Source: Streptomyces sp. NBC_01241 (GTDB lineage Bacteria; Actinomycetota; Actinomycetes; Streptomycetales; Streptomycetaceae). From it: a stretch of DNA of 64,000 nt. Made by a program: the position numbers and the translations under genes. The notes beneath the pieces are model-generated. The model was not told where the DNA came from. It made no database searches and saw only the letters and a list, made by a program, of their open reading frames with translations. Below are positions 35,344 through 45,558 of this stretch, one piece after another (position 1 is the first letter of the stretch; each line of letters begins with the position of its first letter). The DNA is taken from the NCBI RefSeq assembly GCF_041435435.1, contig NZ_CP108494.1:6482501-6546500 (forward strand), written 5' to 3'.

Positions 35344-36569
35344 CGACGTCGCCGCCCGTCGTGCGTCAGTGCGGCGGCGACGAACGCAGTCTCACTCATG
35401 ACCTCAATTCCCTGTACGCGCCCTTGCAGTGAAGTGGTCAGGTCATCGACGTAGTCGGGCTGTTCAAAGCGGTGCTGAGCGATGACGAGGATCCGCCGCT
35501 TCGAGGCAGCGCGTGGGTTCCAGCGAAAGGAGCGCCCGAGAAGTGTGGCGCTCGCGTGATCCTTCACATCGGCGGCCCACCACTCACCGACTCCCATCTT
35601 CCCGGTACCTTCGAAGTCGATGGCTACGTCCACCGCATCCATGCCCCACCAAGGGCGCAGACGCTGTCCGAAGTGTGGCTCCAGGGCAGCAAACATCCGT
35701 TGCTCTGCCAGCCCGGGATCGTGGAGGAAGCGCCGGACAGCCCTGTTCTGCACGAAGTATTCGGACATGGTCTCCACAGTTCGGGCCACCCGTCCGCCCG
35801 TGCAGCCCGGCGTGCCGCAACCACGCTGACCGGAGAGCGGGTTGTCGCAGCCCTCGCAGAAGCTGAGTACGACGGCGCTGCTGGCCGGCTGAGCCCGGTA
35901 GCACTGACTGAACCAGTGCTTCACCCACGGCTGCCCGTTTGCGTCCTTGGCAGGGAAGGCCCGCAGTAGACCCAGAAGGTCGATGTCAGAGGCAACCGCG
36001 TGCTTCGTCAGAAAGCCCCGGAGCTGCACATAGTTGTCCTGGACCTCCTGTTCGGTTGCCCCGTTTCGGTCTGCCACAGCGATCATCAGCTCGTAGCACC
36101 GATTCTCGACCAGCTCCGCTTCGGGATCCTTGGACAGCAGGAGCCGCGCGGCTTGTTCGGCAAACGCCGACGGCTGTCCGTTCTCGATCAGAAGCAGATC
36201 GGAATCGCTCGGAGCGACCCACAGCGCAAGGGGCCATTGCCCGAGAGGTGCGTGGCACCAGCGAAAAACATCCGCATGTGAGGTCCCCTCGCGGCAGCCG
36301 TCCTCCAGCGCACGCCAAAGCAGGCGCGCTACACCGGCCTTCCACGCTGGTGGGAAACCCGTGGGGTCGCCGGAAGGCTGAGCGGAGCTCCACAGCGCCT
36401 TGTGCTGGTTGGCCTGGATGCCCGCCAGACCCGCGGCTAGAAGTTCGAGCGTCATGTAGTCGTCGGCCAGGTCAGGCGACACCTGCTTCAGACGTGACAG
36501 CCGCGCCGGATCCTCCGGCAGTGTTGTGTGGGCGGCCAAGAGAACTCTCCAATGATCACCAACTGCCAC
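35340..36569 (-). CDS. PD-(D/E)XK restriction-endonuclease-fold protein of the pPIWI_RE island
   Basis: A 409-residue protein, first gene of the operon. The C-terminal part has a nuclease-like core: MDAVDVAIDFEG followed by EWWAADVKDHASATLLGRSF (about residues 310-345), giving D...D-x-K. A zinc-binding motif precedes it at about 238-260 (CEGC, then CGTPGC). The N-terminal 230 residues are helical and unassigned. pPIWI_RE islands are known to carry such a REase, which supports the call. The start is GTG at 36569; no good ribosome site is visible, so the exact start is uncertain. Confidence 0.78.
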   Translation of the reverse strand: MAVGDHWRVLLAAHTTLPEDPARLSRLKQVSPDLADDYMTLELLAAGLAGIQANQHKALWSSAQPSGDPTGFPPAWKAGVARLLWRALEDGCREGTSHADVFRWCHAPLGQWPLALWVAPSDSDLLLIENGQPSAFAEQAARLLLSKDPEAELVENRCYELMIAVADRNGATEQEVQDNYVQLRGFLTKHAVASDIDLLGLLRAFPAKDANGQPWVKHWFSQCYRAQPASSAVVLSFCEGCDNPLSGQRGCGTPGCTGGRVARTVETMSEYFVQNRAVRRFLHDPGLAEQRMFAALEPHFGQRLRPWWGMDAVDVAIDFEGTGKMGVGEWWAADVKDHASATLLGRSFRWNPRAASKRRILVIAQHRFEQPDYVDDLTTSLQGRVQGIEVMSETAFVAAALTHDGRRRR

Positions 36570-37116
36570 TGAAACACAGCAGAGAGTAGTCGATGATTGG
36601 TGTCGGGGCTGCCTGTACTGCGCATGGTCCCGGTCTCGGGGTCAGGCGCAGTGATCCGGTTCGCGTCTTCGCGCCGAGGATGTCTGGTAAGGCATTCAGC
36701 GAGCTCTTTCGTGCGCCCAGAGGAACAGGAGGTGACACCGAGACGTAGCAGTGTTCTTGCTGTTCGGGAGCTCGCCGTCACCTGACGGTGGAAGTCCGGC
36801 CCGGGTAACTGCCGGGAGGTCCGGTAGCAGGCTGGTGGCGCCGGAGGGAAACATCCGGCGTCGAAGTCCAGAGTCAATGGCCCTGCAAGGGGGAGCGACG
36901 ACACGGTCCGTAGTTTCACGCGAAGCCTGCGGCTCTGCTACTCAGCCACTCTTTCGGGTGGAACGAGGGAGTGCCGAGCCGAAAACCCATCACTGCCTAT
37001 TGCTGTCAGCCCCGCCCTCTAAGATTCATTCTGCGGGGTAGCGCGACGCTTCAGAGCGCGGGGGCAGGGTCGCAGCAGTCACGAATGGGTGCGAACAGAC
37101 ATAGGCGGGGAGTCGC
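36570..37116. other. Intergenic region between the divergent pPIWI_RE and BREX operons
   Basis: 547 nt that must carry both operon promoters. The middle (36711 to about 36900) looks like group II intron RNA (separate entry). No convincing ORF is present on either strand. Confidence 0.6.
36711..36900 (+). ncRNA. Possible 5' remnant of a group II intron
   Basis: It starts GTGCGCCC, fitting the group II 5' consensus GTGYG. Closely packed hairpins follow, as in intron domain I: CCGTCA/TGACGG (near 36775-36788), CCCGG/CCGGG, and CGCCGGA/TCCGGCG with a GGAAACA-type loop. The string GGTGGAAGTCC between them recurs in bacterial group II introns as I recall. No domain V hairpin or reverse transcriptase is present, so it would be truncated. 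Boundaries are approximate. Confidence 0.4.
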
Positions 37117-40100
37117 ATGCGGGAAGGCCGGTGGACGGTGGTCACCGAGTCCGAGCACGAGCACGAGCGCCGCGGCCTAGAAGCGATCCGCAGGCGCCTG
37201 CCAGACGAGGAGCCGTGGCGCGCCTGGTCGAACTTCACGTTCACCGCGAACAGCGGACACGTCCGCGAGATCGATCTTCTGGTGACCTCACCGGCCGGAG
37301 TGTTCCTCCTCGAGCTGAAGGACTGGCACGGCTCCGTACGCGGCGGCGGCAACGACTGGGTGCAAATCACGCCCGGTGGAACCCAGCGGCGACACGGCAA
37401 CCCCCTGCATCTAGCGAACCGGAAGGCCAAGGAGCTGTCCGGCCTGATCAATGACGTCGCCGGCCGGCCCGGGGACCGGCCGAAGATCTGGGTGGGCGAG
37501 GCGGTCTGCTTCACCGATGACAAGCTCCACGTGAACCTTCCAGCCGCCGACCTGAACGGCGTCTTCACGGTCAAGCAGCTCGTAGAGATGTTGGCCGAGC
37601 CGCCGGGGGATGCCCGGCGCCGGATAACGGCCGAGACGTCTCGCCGCGTCGACGCCGCCCTGAAGAAGCTCGGCATCGCACCGATCCGCCGCCAGCACGA
37701 GGTGGGCTCCTATCTCCTAGACGCGAAGGCGTTCGACACTGGGCCTACCTGGGCCGACTATCTGGGCCGTCATTCCCAGCTGCACGACCTGGCGCGGGTA
37801 CGGGTCTTTCTCAGCGAGCGTGGTGCTTCCGACGCCGAGCGGCGCTCGGTGGAGCAGGCCGCTGCTCGCGAGGCGCTGGTGCTCAGCCGATTTCGGCACC
37901 CGGGTGCGGTGCAGCTGAAGAGCTACCTACCCTCGGGCCATCCGGCCGGACCGACGATCCTGTTCGACTACCACCCGGAGACTTTGCGGCTGGACGACTT
38001 TCTGGTCCAGCACGGGAAGCAGCTGGACCTACGCAGCCGCCTCGCGCTCGTGCGGCAGCTTGCCGAGACGGTGCGCTCCGCGCACTCCCGCCGCGTCCAT
38101 CACCGCACGCTCTCGGCTCACGCGGTGCACATCATTCCGCGTGACCGCGGCCCGCGCGGCCGGGAGCTCAGCGAAGAACAGCGCTGGCTGAGTCCTTGGC
38201 CGCAGATCGCGGACTGGCAGATCGCCACCGGCCAGAGCGCCAGCCGTGGCCGGCCTCTGACCCTGGCTCCGACGAACGTGTCCGGGTTCCATGTCTCGGA
38301 GCAGGCTGATCCGTACCTGGCGCCGGAGTTGAGGATTTCGAAGGCCGATCCGGTGCGCCTTGATGTGTACGGGCTCGGTGTCCTCACGTATCTTCTGATC
38401 ACCGGGCAGGCACCAGGTGCGAGCCAGAGCGAGGTCATGGCCCGCCTGGAAGCCGGTGAGAGCATGCGCCCGAGCGCCCTGGTTGACGGACTTAACCCGG
38501 ACATTGACGACCTGGTGGAGGCATCCACGGCGTACGAACCGGGCCGTCGCCTGTCCACGGTCGACGACTTCCTGGAGATGTTGGAGTACGTAGAGCAGGC
38601 ATTCACCGAAAAGGACTCCGTCGGTACGGGCGACGGCGGGTCGGGATCGGAAACGGACGAGGATCGGGGCGAGCCGGAGCCGGAGAAGGACCCGCTTGAG
38701 GCCGTGGCCGGGGATGTATTGGCCGGGCGCTGGGAGGTTGTTCGCCGGCTCGGCACGGGCTCGACGTCTCGGGCGTTCCTGGTGAGAGATCTCGTGGGCG
38801 AGCCGCGGCGTAGCGGCGCTCTGCCGATGGCTGTGCTGAAGGTCGCGCTGAGCGAGGCCAAGCACGCGGTCCTGGAGCGGGAGGCCCAGGTCTTGGGCCG
38901 CATCCACCGGGATTCCAGCATCATCGCGCTGTACGAGCGGGAGCCGATCACTCTCGCGGGGCGTCGGGTGCTCGCTCTCGAATACGTCGGCGACAGCCGA
39001 GAGCTGAAGGACCAGGACCGTGGTGACGGGAAGGGGCTGAGGCGGCGTGAGGACACCGTCGCCCGTCAGCTGCGAGACAACGGCCGCCTGGGCATGGATC
39101 AGCTGGAGGCGTACGGAAAGTACCTGTTTGGCGCGGTGGAGCACTTGGAGGCGGAAGGAATCTGGCATCGGGACTTGAAGCCGGACAACATCGCCATTCG
39201 GATCCGTCCAAACGGCACTCGACAGCTCGTGCTCATCGACTTCTCCCTCGCCGGATACCCGGCGAAGGAGATCGACGCAGGCACCGAGGGCTATCTCGAC
39301 CCGTTCTTGGGCATCATCACGCGCGGCTCGTACGACGGTCATGCCGAGCGGTACGCGCTCGCGGCGACTTTGCATGAGATGGCGTCGAACGAGCTCCCCC
39401 GATGGGGTGACGGTGCCGTCACAGCCCGGCAGACCGATCCGACGGAGTGGCCGTACCCGCAGCTCGCCGCCGACGCTTTCGAGCCGGCAGTTCGCGACGG
39501 CCTGGTCGCCTTCTTCCGCAAGGCTTTGGCGCGGGACGTGAAGGACCGGTTCTCGGACCTGAAGCCGATGGAGCGTGCCTGGCAGGCACTCTTCCTGGAT
39601 GCGCAGCGGACAACTGCTCCGAGCTCCGGGCACGGTACGGCGGAAAGCGCAGGGACCACACAGGAAGCCGGGCCGCAGATCGGCCGCGAGGACGACGATG
39701 CTTCCGTCGAGCAGGTTCGTGACCAGCAGGCGGCCAGAGCTGACCGTACGACGCCTCTGTCCGTGGCAGGTCTGACGCTCTCCGCGCAGTCCCAGCTGTT
39801 CGCCATGGGTCTGAACACAGTTGGGGACGTGCTGGACTACTCGGCGAGGAAGTTCCTGACTGCACCGGGCATGGGCTCGCGCACCCGGGAGGAGATTCAG
39901 CGTCGGCAGAAGGAGTGGAACCTCCGACTCGGCAAAGCGGCCCCCGCACCACTCAGCGCGGAAGCCCGCAAGGCAGCCGGCCAGGAAATCACCGAACTGG
40001 AACAGGCGGTCGCCGAATCGGTCGCCGCCGGCGGCGGAAATGTCACTGACCCGCAGCTGCTGGGCGCGCTGAGCCTGGACGCGCTGGCCGCTCGCCTGGT

Positions 40101-41769
40101 CCCGAAGCCATCCAGCGGCAGTGCCCGCTCCAACGCCAAGGAGCGCGAAGCGGTCCGGCTGCTACTGCGGCTGCCCAACGAGGCCGGCAAGCTGCCCGAG
40201 GGCCTGGCATGGGTTCGGCAGCGGGACGTCGCAGACGCGGTGGGCCTGACCGCGGGCCGTATCCCGCAGATCGTGAGGAAGGCGCGCGAGCGCTGGTACG
40301 AGGACGCCGCTCTTGGACTGCTGCGCGAGGAGGTGGTGGAGCTTCTTGCCGAGCGCGGACGGGTGGCCCCGGTGATCGAGCTCGCCGACGCGCTGATCGC
40401 CCGGCGCGGCACCCAGCACGTGGAACGGCGCGACCGGCGCTCGCTCGCCCTGTCGCTCCTGCGCGCGGTGGTCGAGCGAGAGAGCTACAACAACGAGTCC
40501 CCGCCGCTCTTCCGCTACTTCCATGCCCGGATGCCCAAGGGCGCCGATCCGGTGCTCGGCCTGCTCGCCATCGATGTCCGGGAGGGCGTGGACGGCCCGG
40601 ATACCCCGACGCTGCCCGCTCTGCAGGAATACGCGCTCAACCTGGGCGCGCGAGCCGACCGACTCGCGGACCTGGAATCCCTGCCGACTGCCAGCACCGT
40701 CCTTACCGAGCTGGACGCGGTGCGACGGCCGCCGGGAAACCTCGGCTGGGACGAGCGGCGCACCGCCGAGATCGCGGTGGCGGCCTCCAACCGAGCCGCT
40801 CTCACCCCCCGACTGGAGATCTACCCGCGCGACCTGGATCTGGTGCGCGCGCTGAGGATCACCCAGGCCGGTGTGGTCGCCGTGCAACCCGGCGTCGAGG
40901 AGGATCGACTGCCCGGCCTCACGGTTGACGCCCTGCACAAGCGAGTCACGACCCGCTTCCCTGACCTGGGCACAGACCCGCTGGTGCCACGCGAGTTGCC
41001 CAAGGGCAGCGCACTGGTCCGCCACCTGAAGCAGGCTGGCTTCGAGTTGAAGCTGGCGACGCGTTACGACAAGGTGCTCCGCCTTATCCCGGACCGTCCG
41101 GCTGGGGACGCCACCGCCGGCCTGACCTCGGCGAGCTGGGGAGCCTCGGCGGCCCGTCGATCCGCCCCCACCCAGTACGACGCGGACGCGGCCGTCGCCG
41201 CCGCAGTCAAGGCCGAACAGCGGCTCAGCCACTCGGCGCGACAGGATGGCTTCCGGGTCCTGACGGTGCCCCACCGGGGTGCTGAGGACGCGGTGCGGCA
41301 CCTGGCGGACGAGCCGTACGGTGTGCGGCCGGTGTCATTGACCGGGCTCTTCGTGAACGAACTGCGCAGGGTGATCGGCGAGGCGGCCAGACCGACCTGG
41401 GAGACCGTCCTCAAGGCCGACGCTGCCGAACCCGGAAGCCGGGCTCACCAGCAGCTGCGCTTCCGTACAGACAAGGCGTGGGGGCGCATCGAGCCGCAGC
41501 TGCGAGAGCGACTGAGGCAGGGGCAGGGACCGCTGCTCCTTACCCACACTGCGGTGCTCGCCCGGTACGACGCGTTGGACCTGCTTGTAAGGCTCGCGGA
41601 GGAAGCGCGGCAAGGTGGCAGCCCGCTGTGGCTGCTCGTTGCCCAGTCCGACCCGGCGAATGCACCGCGGCTGGCAGGGCAGAGCGTGCCGTATCAGGCA
41701 GGGTTCGACGAGTGGATCGTCGTGCCCGATGCCTGGGTCGCGCGCAAACACCTCGCGCCGGACGCCTGA
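37117..41769 (+). CDS. pglW: BREX type 2 / Pgl serine-threonine kinase PglW
   Basis: A 1550-residue protein. An N-terminal NERD nuclease-like domain has EIDLLV (D53) and LLELKDW (E66, K68). Two kinase-like domains follow. The first (about 210-500) is degenerate: HHRTLS replaces HRDLKP and ADW replaces DFG. The second (about 530-830) has LGTGSTSRAFLV, VLKVAL, HRDLKPDN (H684) and DFS in place of DFG. Near residues 880-940 a helix-hairpin-helix block (GLNTVGDVLDYSARKFL) resembles the RNA polymerase alpha C-terminal domain. The order NERD, kinase plus downstream pglX-Y-Z fits PglW, needed for Pgl/BREX-2 phage resistance. Confidence 0.93.
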   Translation: MREGRWTVVTESEHEHERRGLEAIRRRLPDEEPWRAWSNFTFTANSGHVREIDLLVTSPAGVFLLELKDWHGSVRGGGNDWVQITPGGTQRRHGNPLHLANRKAKELSGLINDVAGRPGDRPKIWVGEAVCFTDDKLHVNLPAADLNGVFTVKQLVEMLAEPPGDARRRITAETSRRVDAALKKLGIAPIRRQHEVGSYLLDAKAFDTGPTWADYLGRHSQLHDLARVRVFLSERGASDAERRSVEQAAAREALVLSRFRHPGAVQLKSYLPSGHPAGPTILFDYHPETLRLDDFLVQHGKQLDLRSRLALVRQLAETVRSAHSRRVHHRTLSAHAVHIIPRDRGPRGRELSEEQRWLSPWPQIADWQIATGQSASRGRPLTLAPTNVSGFHVSEQADPYLAPELRISKADPVRLDVYGLGVLTYLLITGQAPGASQSEVMARLEAGESMRPSALVDGLNPDIDDLVEASTAYEPGRRLSTVDDFLEMLEYVEQAFTEKDSVGTGDGGSGSETDEDRGEPEPEKDPLEAVAGDVLAGRWEVVRRLGTGSTSRAFLVRDLVGEPRRSGALPMAVLKVALSEAKHAVLEREAQVLGRIHRDSSIIALYEREPITLAGRRVLALEYVGDSRELKDQDRGDGKGLRRREDTVARQLRDNGRLGMDQLEAYGKYLFGAVEHLEAEGIWHRDLKPDNIAIRIRPNGTRQLVLIDFSLAGYPAKEIDAGTEGYLDPFLGIITRGSYDGHAERYALAATLHEMASNELPRWGDGAVTARQTDPTEWPYPQLAADAFEPAVRDGLVAFFRKALARDVKDRFSDLKPMERAWQALFLDAQRTTAPSSGHGTAESAGTTQEAGPQIGREDDDASVEQVRDQQAARADRTTPLSVAGLTLSAQSQLFAMGLNTVGDVLDYSARKFLTAPGMGSRTREEIQRRQKEWNLRLGKAAPAPLSAEARKAAGQEITELEQAVAESVAAGGGNVTDPQLLGALSLDALAARLVPKPSSGSARSNAKEREAVRLLLRLPNEAGKLPEGLAWVRQRDVADAVGLTAGRIPQIVRKARERWYEDAALGLLREEVVELLAERGRVAPVIELADALIARRGTQHVERRDRRSLALSLLRAVVERESYNNESPPLFRYFHARMPKGADPVLGLLAIDVREGVDGPDTPTLPALQEYALNLGARADRLADLESLPTASTVLTELDAVRRPPGNLGWDERRTAEIAVAASNRAALTPRLEIYPRDLDLVRALRITQAGVVAVQPGVEEDRLPGLTVDALHKRVTTRFPDLGTDPLVPRELPKGSALVRHLKQAGFELKLATRYDKVLRLIPDRPAGDATAGLTSASWGASAARRSAPTQYDADAAVAAAVKAEQRLSHSARQDGFRVLTVPHRGAEDAVRHLADEPYGVRPVSLTGLFVNELRRVIGEAARPTWETVLKADAAEPGSRAHQQLRFRTDKAWGRIEPQLRERLRQGQGPLLLTHTAVLARYDALDLLVRLAEEARQGGSPLWLLVAQSDPANAPRLAGQSVPYQAGFDEWIVVPDAWVARKHLAPDA

Positions 41770-41832
41770 CCCTCTTCTCCACCTGAACCGGCCTTCTTCC
41801 GCCCTCTCCGATTTCTCCACAGGAGCCGTTCC

Positions 41833-44800
41833 GTGATCGACCGCAAGAGCCTCCTCGCCGACCTGCAGAAGCAGGTCAAGGCGGCAGAGACCGACCTTGA
41901 GCAGCAGGTCAAAGCTGTCCCCGAGGTAGGGACGCGGCTGCGCGGTGAGTATGAGCAGGCCCGGAAGCTGGGCCGTACGGCAGCGACGTGGAACGCCTGG
42001 CTCGGGGAGCGGATCACCCAGGTTGCGGTGGCCTGGGTCCTCGGCACCGTCTTCGTCCGCTTCAGCGAGGACAACCGGCTGATCGCCGAGCCCTACATCA
42101 CCGCCCCGGATGTGGCTGGGCGCGAGACCGCGCAGGCGCGGTACGAGGAGTACCTGGAGAAGGACGCCGACCCGACGTACCGAGGCTGGCTGGAGACGGC
42201 GTTCGCAGAGCTGGGCTCCGGGCAGGCTGGCCGGCTGCTCTTCGACCGCGACCACAACCCGCTCTACCAGATCCCGCTTTCGCACGACGGGGCCGGCGCG
42301 CTGCTCGCGTTCTGGAGGGAGCAGCGCGCCAGCGAGAATGAAGCCGACGGCCCGGTGCTTGTGCATGACTTCAGCGACCCGCTGAGAGAGGCTGGCACTG
42401 AGGGCTGGAACACCCGGTTCCTAGGCGATCTGTACCAGGACCTTAGCGAGGCGGCCCGCAAGACGTACGCGCTGCTGCAGACGCCGGAGTTCGTGGAGGA
42501 GTTCATCCTCGACCGGACGATGACCCCGGCGGTACGGGAGTTCGGGTTCGAGGAACTGAAGATGATCGACCCGACCTGCGGGTCCGGTCACTTCGTGCTC
42601 GAAGCGTTCCGACGGCTGGTACGGATGTGGGCGGAGCAGCGTCCAGAGGTGGGCTCGTACGAGCGGGTGCGAGCCGCCCTCGACTCGGTGCACGGAGTGG
42701 ACCTCAACCCTTTCGCGATTGCGATCGCCCGCTTCCGGCTCCTGGTTGCGGCGATGGCCGCAAGCGGCATGCGGACTTTCGAGGAGGCCCAGCACTACGA
42801 GTGGCCGATCCAGCTCGCTGTGGGCGACTCCCTCATCAAGGATCGTCAGCTGGAGCTTCAACTGGGGCTTGGCTTTGAGGACGAGGGCGGCGCGGCCGGT
42901 GACCCGCTCGCTCAGTTCTCATACGCCACGGAGGACGTGGACGAGTACCCCGGGATCCTGGACCAGGGGCGCTACCACGTAGTAGTGGGTAATCCTCCGT
43001 ACATCACGGTCAAGGACAAGCAGCTCAACCAGCTGTACCGAGAGCTATACAGCGCGTGCGCGGGGACGTACGCACTGTCCGTTCCCTTCGCCCAGCGGTT
43101 CTTCGAACTCGCCAAGCAGGGTGGGGCGGATGGGCACGGCTACGGCATGGTCGGTCAGATCACAGCGAACTCCTTCATGAAGCGTGAATTCGGTACCAAG
43201 CTCATCGAGGAGTACTTCGCGCACAAGGTCGAGCTGACGGAGGTCATCGACACCTCAGGGGCGGTCATCCCGGGGCATGGGACGCCGACGGTGATTCTCA
43301 TCGGGCGACCTAGGGAGGGCGTAAAGCGGCAGGCGACGATCCGCACGGTGCGGAGCGTGCAGGGGGAGCCTTCGGCGCCGGAGGAGGGGAAGGAAGCCGA
43401 GGGGCTGGTGTGGCAGGCGATCGTCGAGCTGATCGACCGACCGGGGAGTGCGGGACAGTGGGTTTCAGTGGACGATCTGGAGCGGGATCGGTATTTCGGC
43501 AAGCAGCCGTGGATCCTGGCTGATGGCGGACTTGAGATGGTTGAGACGCTGAACTCGGGATCGCGTGCCCAGCTCCGATCAGTTGCTCAGGAAATTGGCG
43601 CTGGTGCAGTAACGCGCGAGGACGACGCGTTCATGGTTGGTGCTGGAGCCTTGCGCCGTTCAGGCGTCACGGACAACGAAGCACGCCAGCTTGTGGACGG
43701 TGGCTCCGTCCGCGATTTCACCATCAGCGGAGCGGCGACCTCAGCGTGGCCATATGACGAGAAGACTCTCAAGGCGACGGCATCGCCGGAATTGAGACGC
43801 TTCCTGTGGCCGTCCCGTCGTTATCTCATCGACCGCGTCGCCTTCGGCAAGTCGCAACTGGAGCGTGGGCTTGCCTGGTTTGAGTACTCCATGTTCTTCA
43901 AGAACAGGTATAGGCCGAAGTTCACGATCGCTTTCCCCTTCGTTGCTACACACAATCACTTTGCACTGAACCGCGCGCGGCGCGTATTCATCCGCACCGC
44001 TCCCGTCGTCGCGCTCAACAAGGGGGCGAGCGAGGAGGAGTATGTGCGGCTGCTCGGGTTGCTCAATAGCTCCACGGCTGGTTTCTGGCTCAAAATGGTT
44101 AGTCACGACAAGGGTAGCCAGGGTGTAAACGAGGGCTACAAGTCGCAGGTCTGGGAGCGCTTTTACGAGTTCACCGGCACCAAGCTCCAGGAATTTCCTC
44201 TTCCCGCCGAGTACCCCACCGCACTCGCCACCGCCCTCGACACCCTCGCTCAGCAGCTCTCCGCCGTCACCCCTGCCGCCCTCGCAGCCAAGACAACCCC
44301 CACTGCCTCCGCCCTCCGCGAAGCCGAAAGTCGTCACGCCTCCCTCCGCGCCCGCATGATCGCCCTCCAGGAGGAGCTGGACTGGCAGGTCTACTCCCTC
44401 TACAACCTGCACTCCGAAGACCTGCGTCTCTCTGACCCCGATGCGGTGCCCGACCTTGCCCTCGGTGAGCGCGCCTTCGAGATCGTGCTCGCGCGCCGTG
44501 TCGAAGCCGGCGAGGCCAGCGAGGAGTGGTTCAACCGGCACGGATCAGAGCAGATCCGAGAGATCCCCGACCACTGGCCCGCCGACTATCGCGCCCTCGT
44601 CCAGAAGCGCATCGACGCCATCGAGTCCAACCGAGCCATCGGCATGGTAGAGCGCCCCGAGTACAAGAGGCGTTGGGCGACCGAGGGTTGGGCCGCGATG
44701 CGGCAGAAGGCGTTGAGGACCTGGCTGCTCGACCGGATCGAGGATCGTGCGTATTGGTTTGACGCCAACGGCAACCCGACCGTCATCACTCTCGGCCGCC

Positions 44801-45558
44801 TCGCTGAAGCGCTCTCCGCGGACGAGGACTTCACGTCTGTTGCCGATCTCTACGCCCCCCAGCAGGATCTCGCCAAGACGGTCCGTGAGCTGCTGTCAGA
44901 GGAGCATGTGCCGTTCGTTGCCGCGCTCCGCTACAAGCCCGCCGCGCTGAAGAAGCGGGCGGACTGGGAGCATGTGTGGGACCTCCAGCGCGAGGAGGAC
45001 GCCGCGCCGGACGAGCTTGCCAAGCGGAAGGTCCGTGAGCGGACGCCCGTGCCGCCGAAGTACACCGCGGCAGACTTCCTGAAGCCGAGCTACTGGCGTG
45101 CGCGCGGCAAGCTCGATGTACCCAAGGAGCGGTTCGTCTCGTACGGCACGGCCAACGCACAGTCGCCAGAGCTGTACGGGTGGGCCGGCTGGGACCACTT
45201 GGAGCAGGCTCTCGCGCTCGCCTCCCACATTCAGCAGGCCGGGCTCGGCGAGGACGACCTCGTGCCATACCTGGCCGGGCTGCTTGAGCTGCAGCCCTGG
45301 CTGGAGCAGTGGCATGGCGAGTACGACCCGGAGTTCGGGGCATCGCCAGCCGCCGAGATCGTGGCATTCCGGCAGCAGAAGCAGGACGAGCTCGGGCTGA
45401 CCGACGACGCGCTGCGGGCCTGGCGCCCAGCTGCGGCCACCCGCGGAGGCGCGAAGAAGTCAGCCGCGCCCAAGAAGCGAACGGGCGCGAGGGCCGCCGT
45501 CCAGATGTCCGTCACGGACAACGTCACCGATGCCGTCACCGGCGCAGAGTCCGACTGA
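41833..45558 (+). CDS. pglX: BREX adenine-specific DNA methyltransferase PglX
   Basis: A 1241-residue N6-adenine methyltransferase. The SAM-binding motif IDPTCGSGHFVLEAF is near residue 246 and the catalytic NPPY is in VVVGNPPYITVKDK near 385. A long C-terminal half holds target-recognition and specificity regions. BREX PglX marks host DNA, while non-methylated phage DNA is blocked by the rest of the system. In Pgl the methyltransferase instead marks phage progeny in the first cycle. It starts at GTG 41833 behind AGGAG, 63 nt after pglW. Confidence 0.95.
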   Translation: MIDRKSLLADLQKQVKAAETDLEQQVKAVPEVGTRLRGEYEQARKLGRTAATWNAWLGERITQVAVAWVLGTVFVRFSEDNRLIAEPYITAPDVAGRETAQARYEEYLEKDADPTYRGWLETAFAELGSGQAGRLLFDRDHNPLYQIPLSHDGAGALLAFWREQRASENEADGPVLVHDFSDPLREAGTEGWNTRFLGDLYQDLSEAARKTYALLQTPEFVEEFILDRTMTPAVREFGFEELKMIDPTCGSGHFVLEAFRRLVRMWAEQRPEVGSYERVRAALDSVHGVDLNPFAIAIARFRLLVAAMAASGMRTFEEAQHYEWPIQLAVGDSLIKDRQLELQLGLGFEDEGGAAGDPLAQFSYATEDVDEYPGILDQGRYHVVVGNPPYITVKDKQLNQLYRELYSACAGTYALSVPFAQRFFELAKQGGADGHGYGMVGQITANSFMKREFGTKLIEEYFAHKVELTEVIDTSGAVIPGHGTPTVILIGRPREGVKRQATIRTVRSVQGEPSAPEEGKEAEGLVWQAIVELIDRPGSAGQWVSVDDLERDRYFGKQPWILADGGLEMVETLNSGSRAQLRSVAQEIGAGAVTREDDAFMVGAGALRRSGVTDNEARQLVDGGSVRDFTISGAATSAWPYDEKTLKATASPELRRFLWPSRRYLIDRVAFGKSQLERGLAWFEYSMFFKNRYRPKFTIAFPFVATHNHFALNRARRVFIRTAPVVALNKGASEEEYVRLLGLLNSSTAGFWLKMVSHDKGSQGVNEGYKSQVWERFYEFTGTKLQEFPLPAEYPTALATALDTLAQQLSAVTPAALAAKTTPTASALREAESRHASLRARMIALQEELDWQVYSLYNLHSEDLRLSDPDAVPDLALGERAFEIVLARRVEAGEASEEWFNRHGSEQIREIPDHWPADYRALVQKRIDAIESNRAIGMVERPEYKRRWATEGWAAMRQKALRTWLLDRIEDRAYWFDANGNPTVITLGRLAEALSADEDFTSVADLYAPQQDLAKTVRELLSEEHVPFVAALRYKPAALKKRADWEHVWDLQREEDAAPDELAKRKVRERTPVPPKYTAADFLKPSYWRARGKLDVPKERFVSYGTANAQSPELYGWAGWDHLEQALALASHIQQAGLGEDDLVPYLAGLLELQPWLEQWHGEYDPEFGASPAAEIVAFRQQKQDELGLTDDALRAWRPAAATRGGAKKSAAPKKRTGARAAVQMSVTDNVTDAVTGAESD

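Noticed and set aside
36711..36900. RNase P RNA
   Set aside because: GGAAGTCCGG recalls the P4 motif, but the second conserved half (ACAGAA-type with GGCTTA) is missing.
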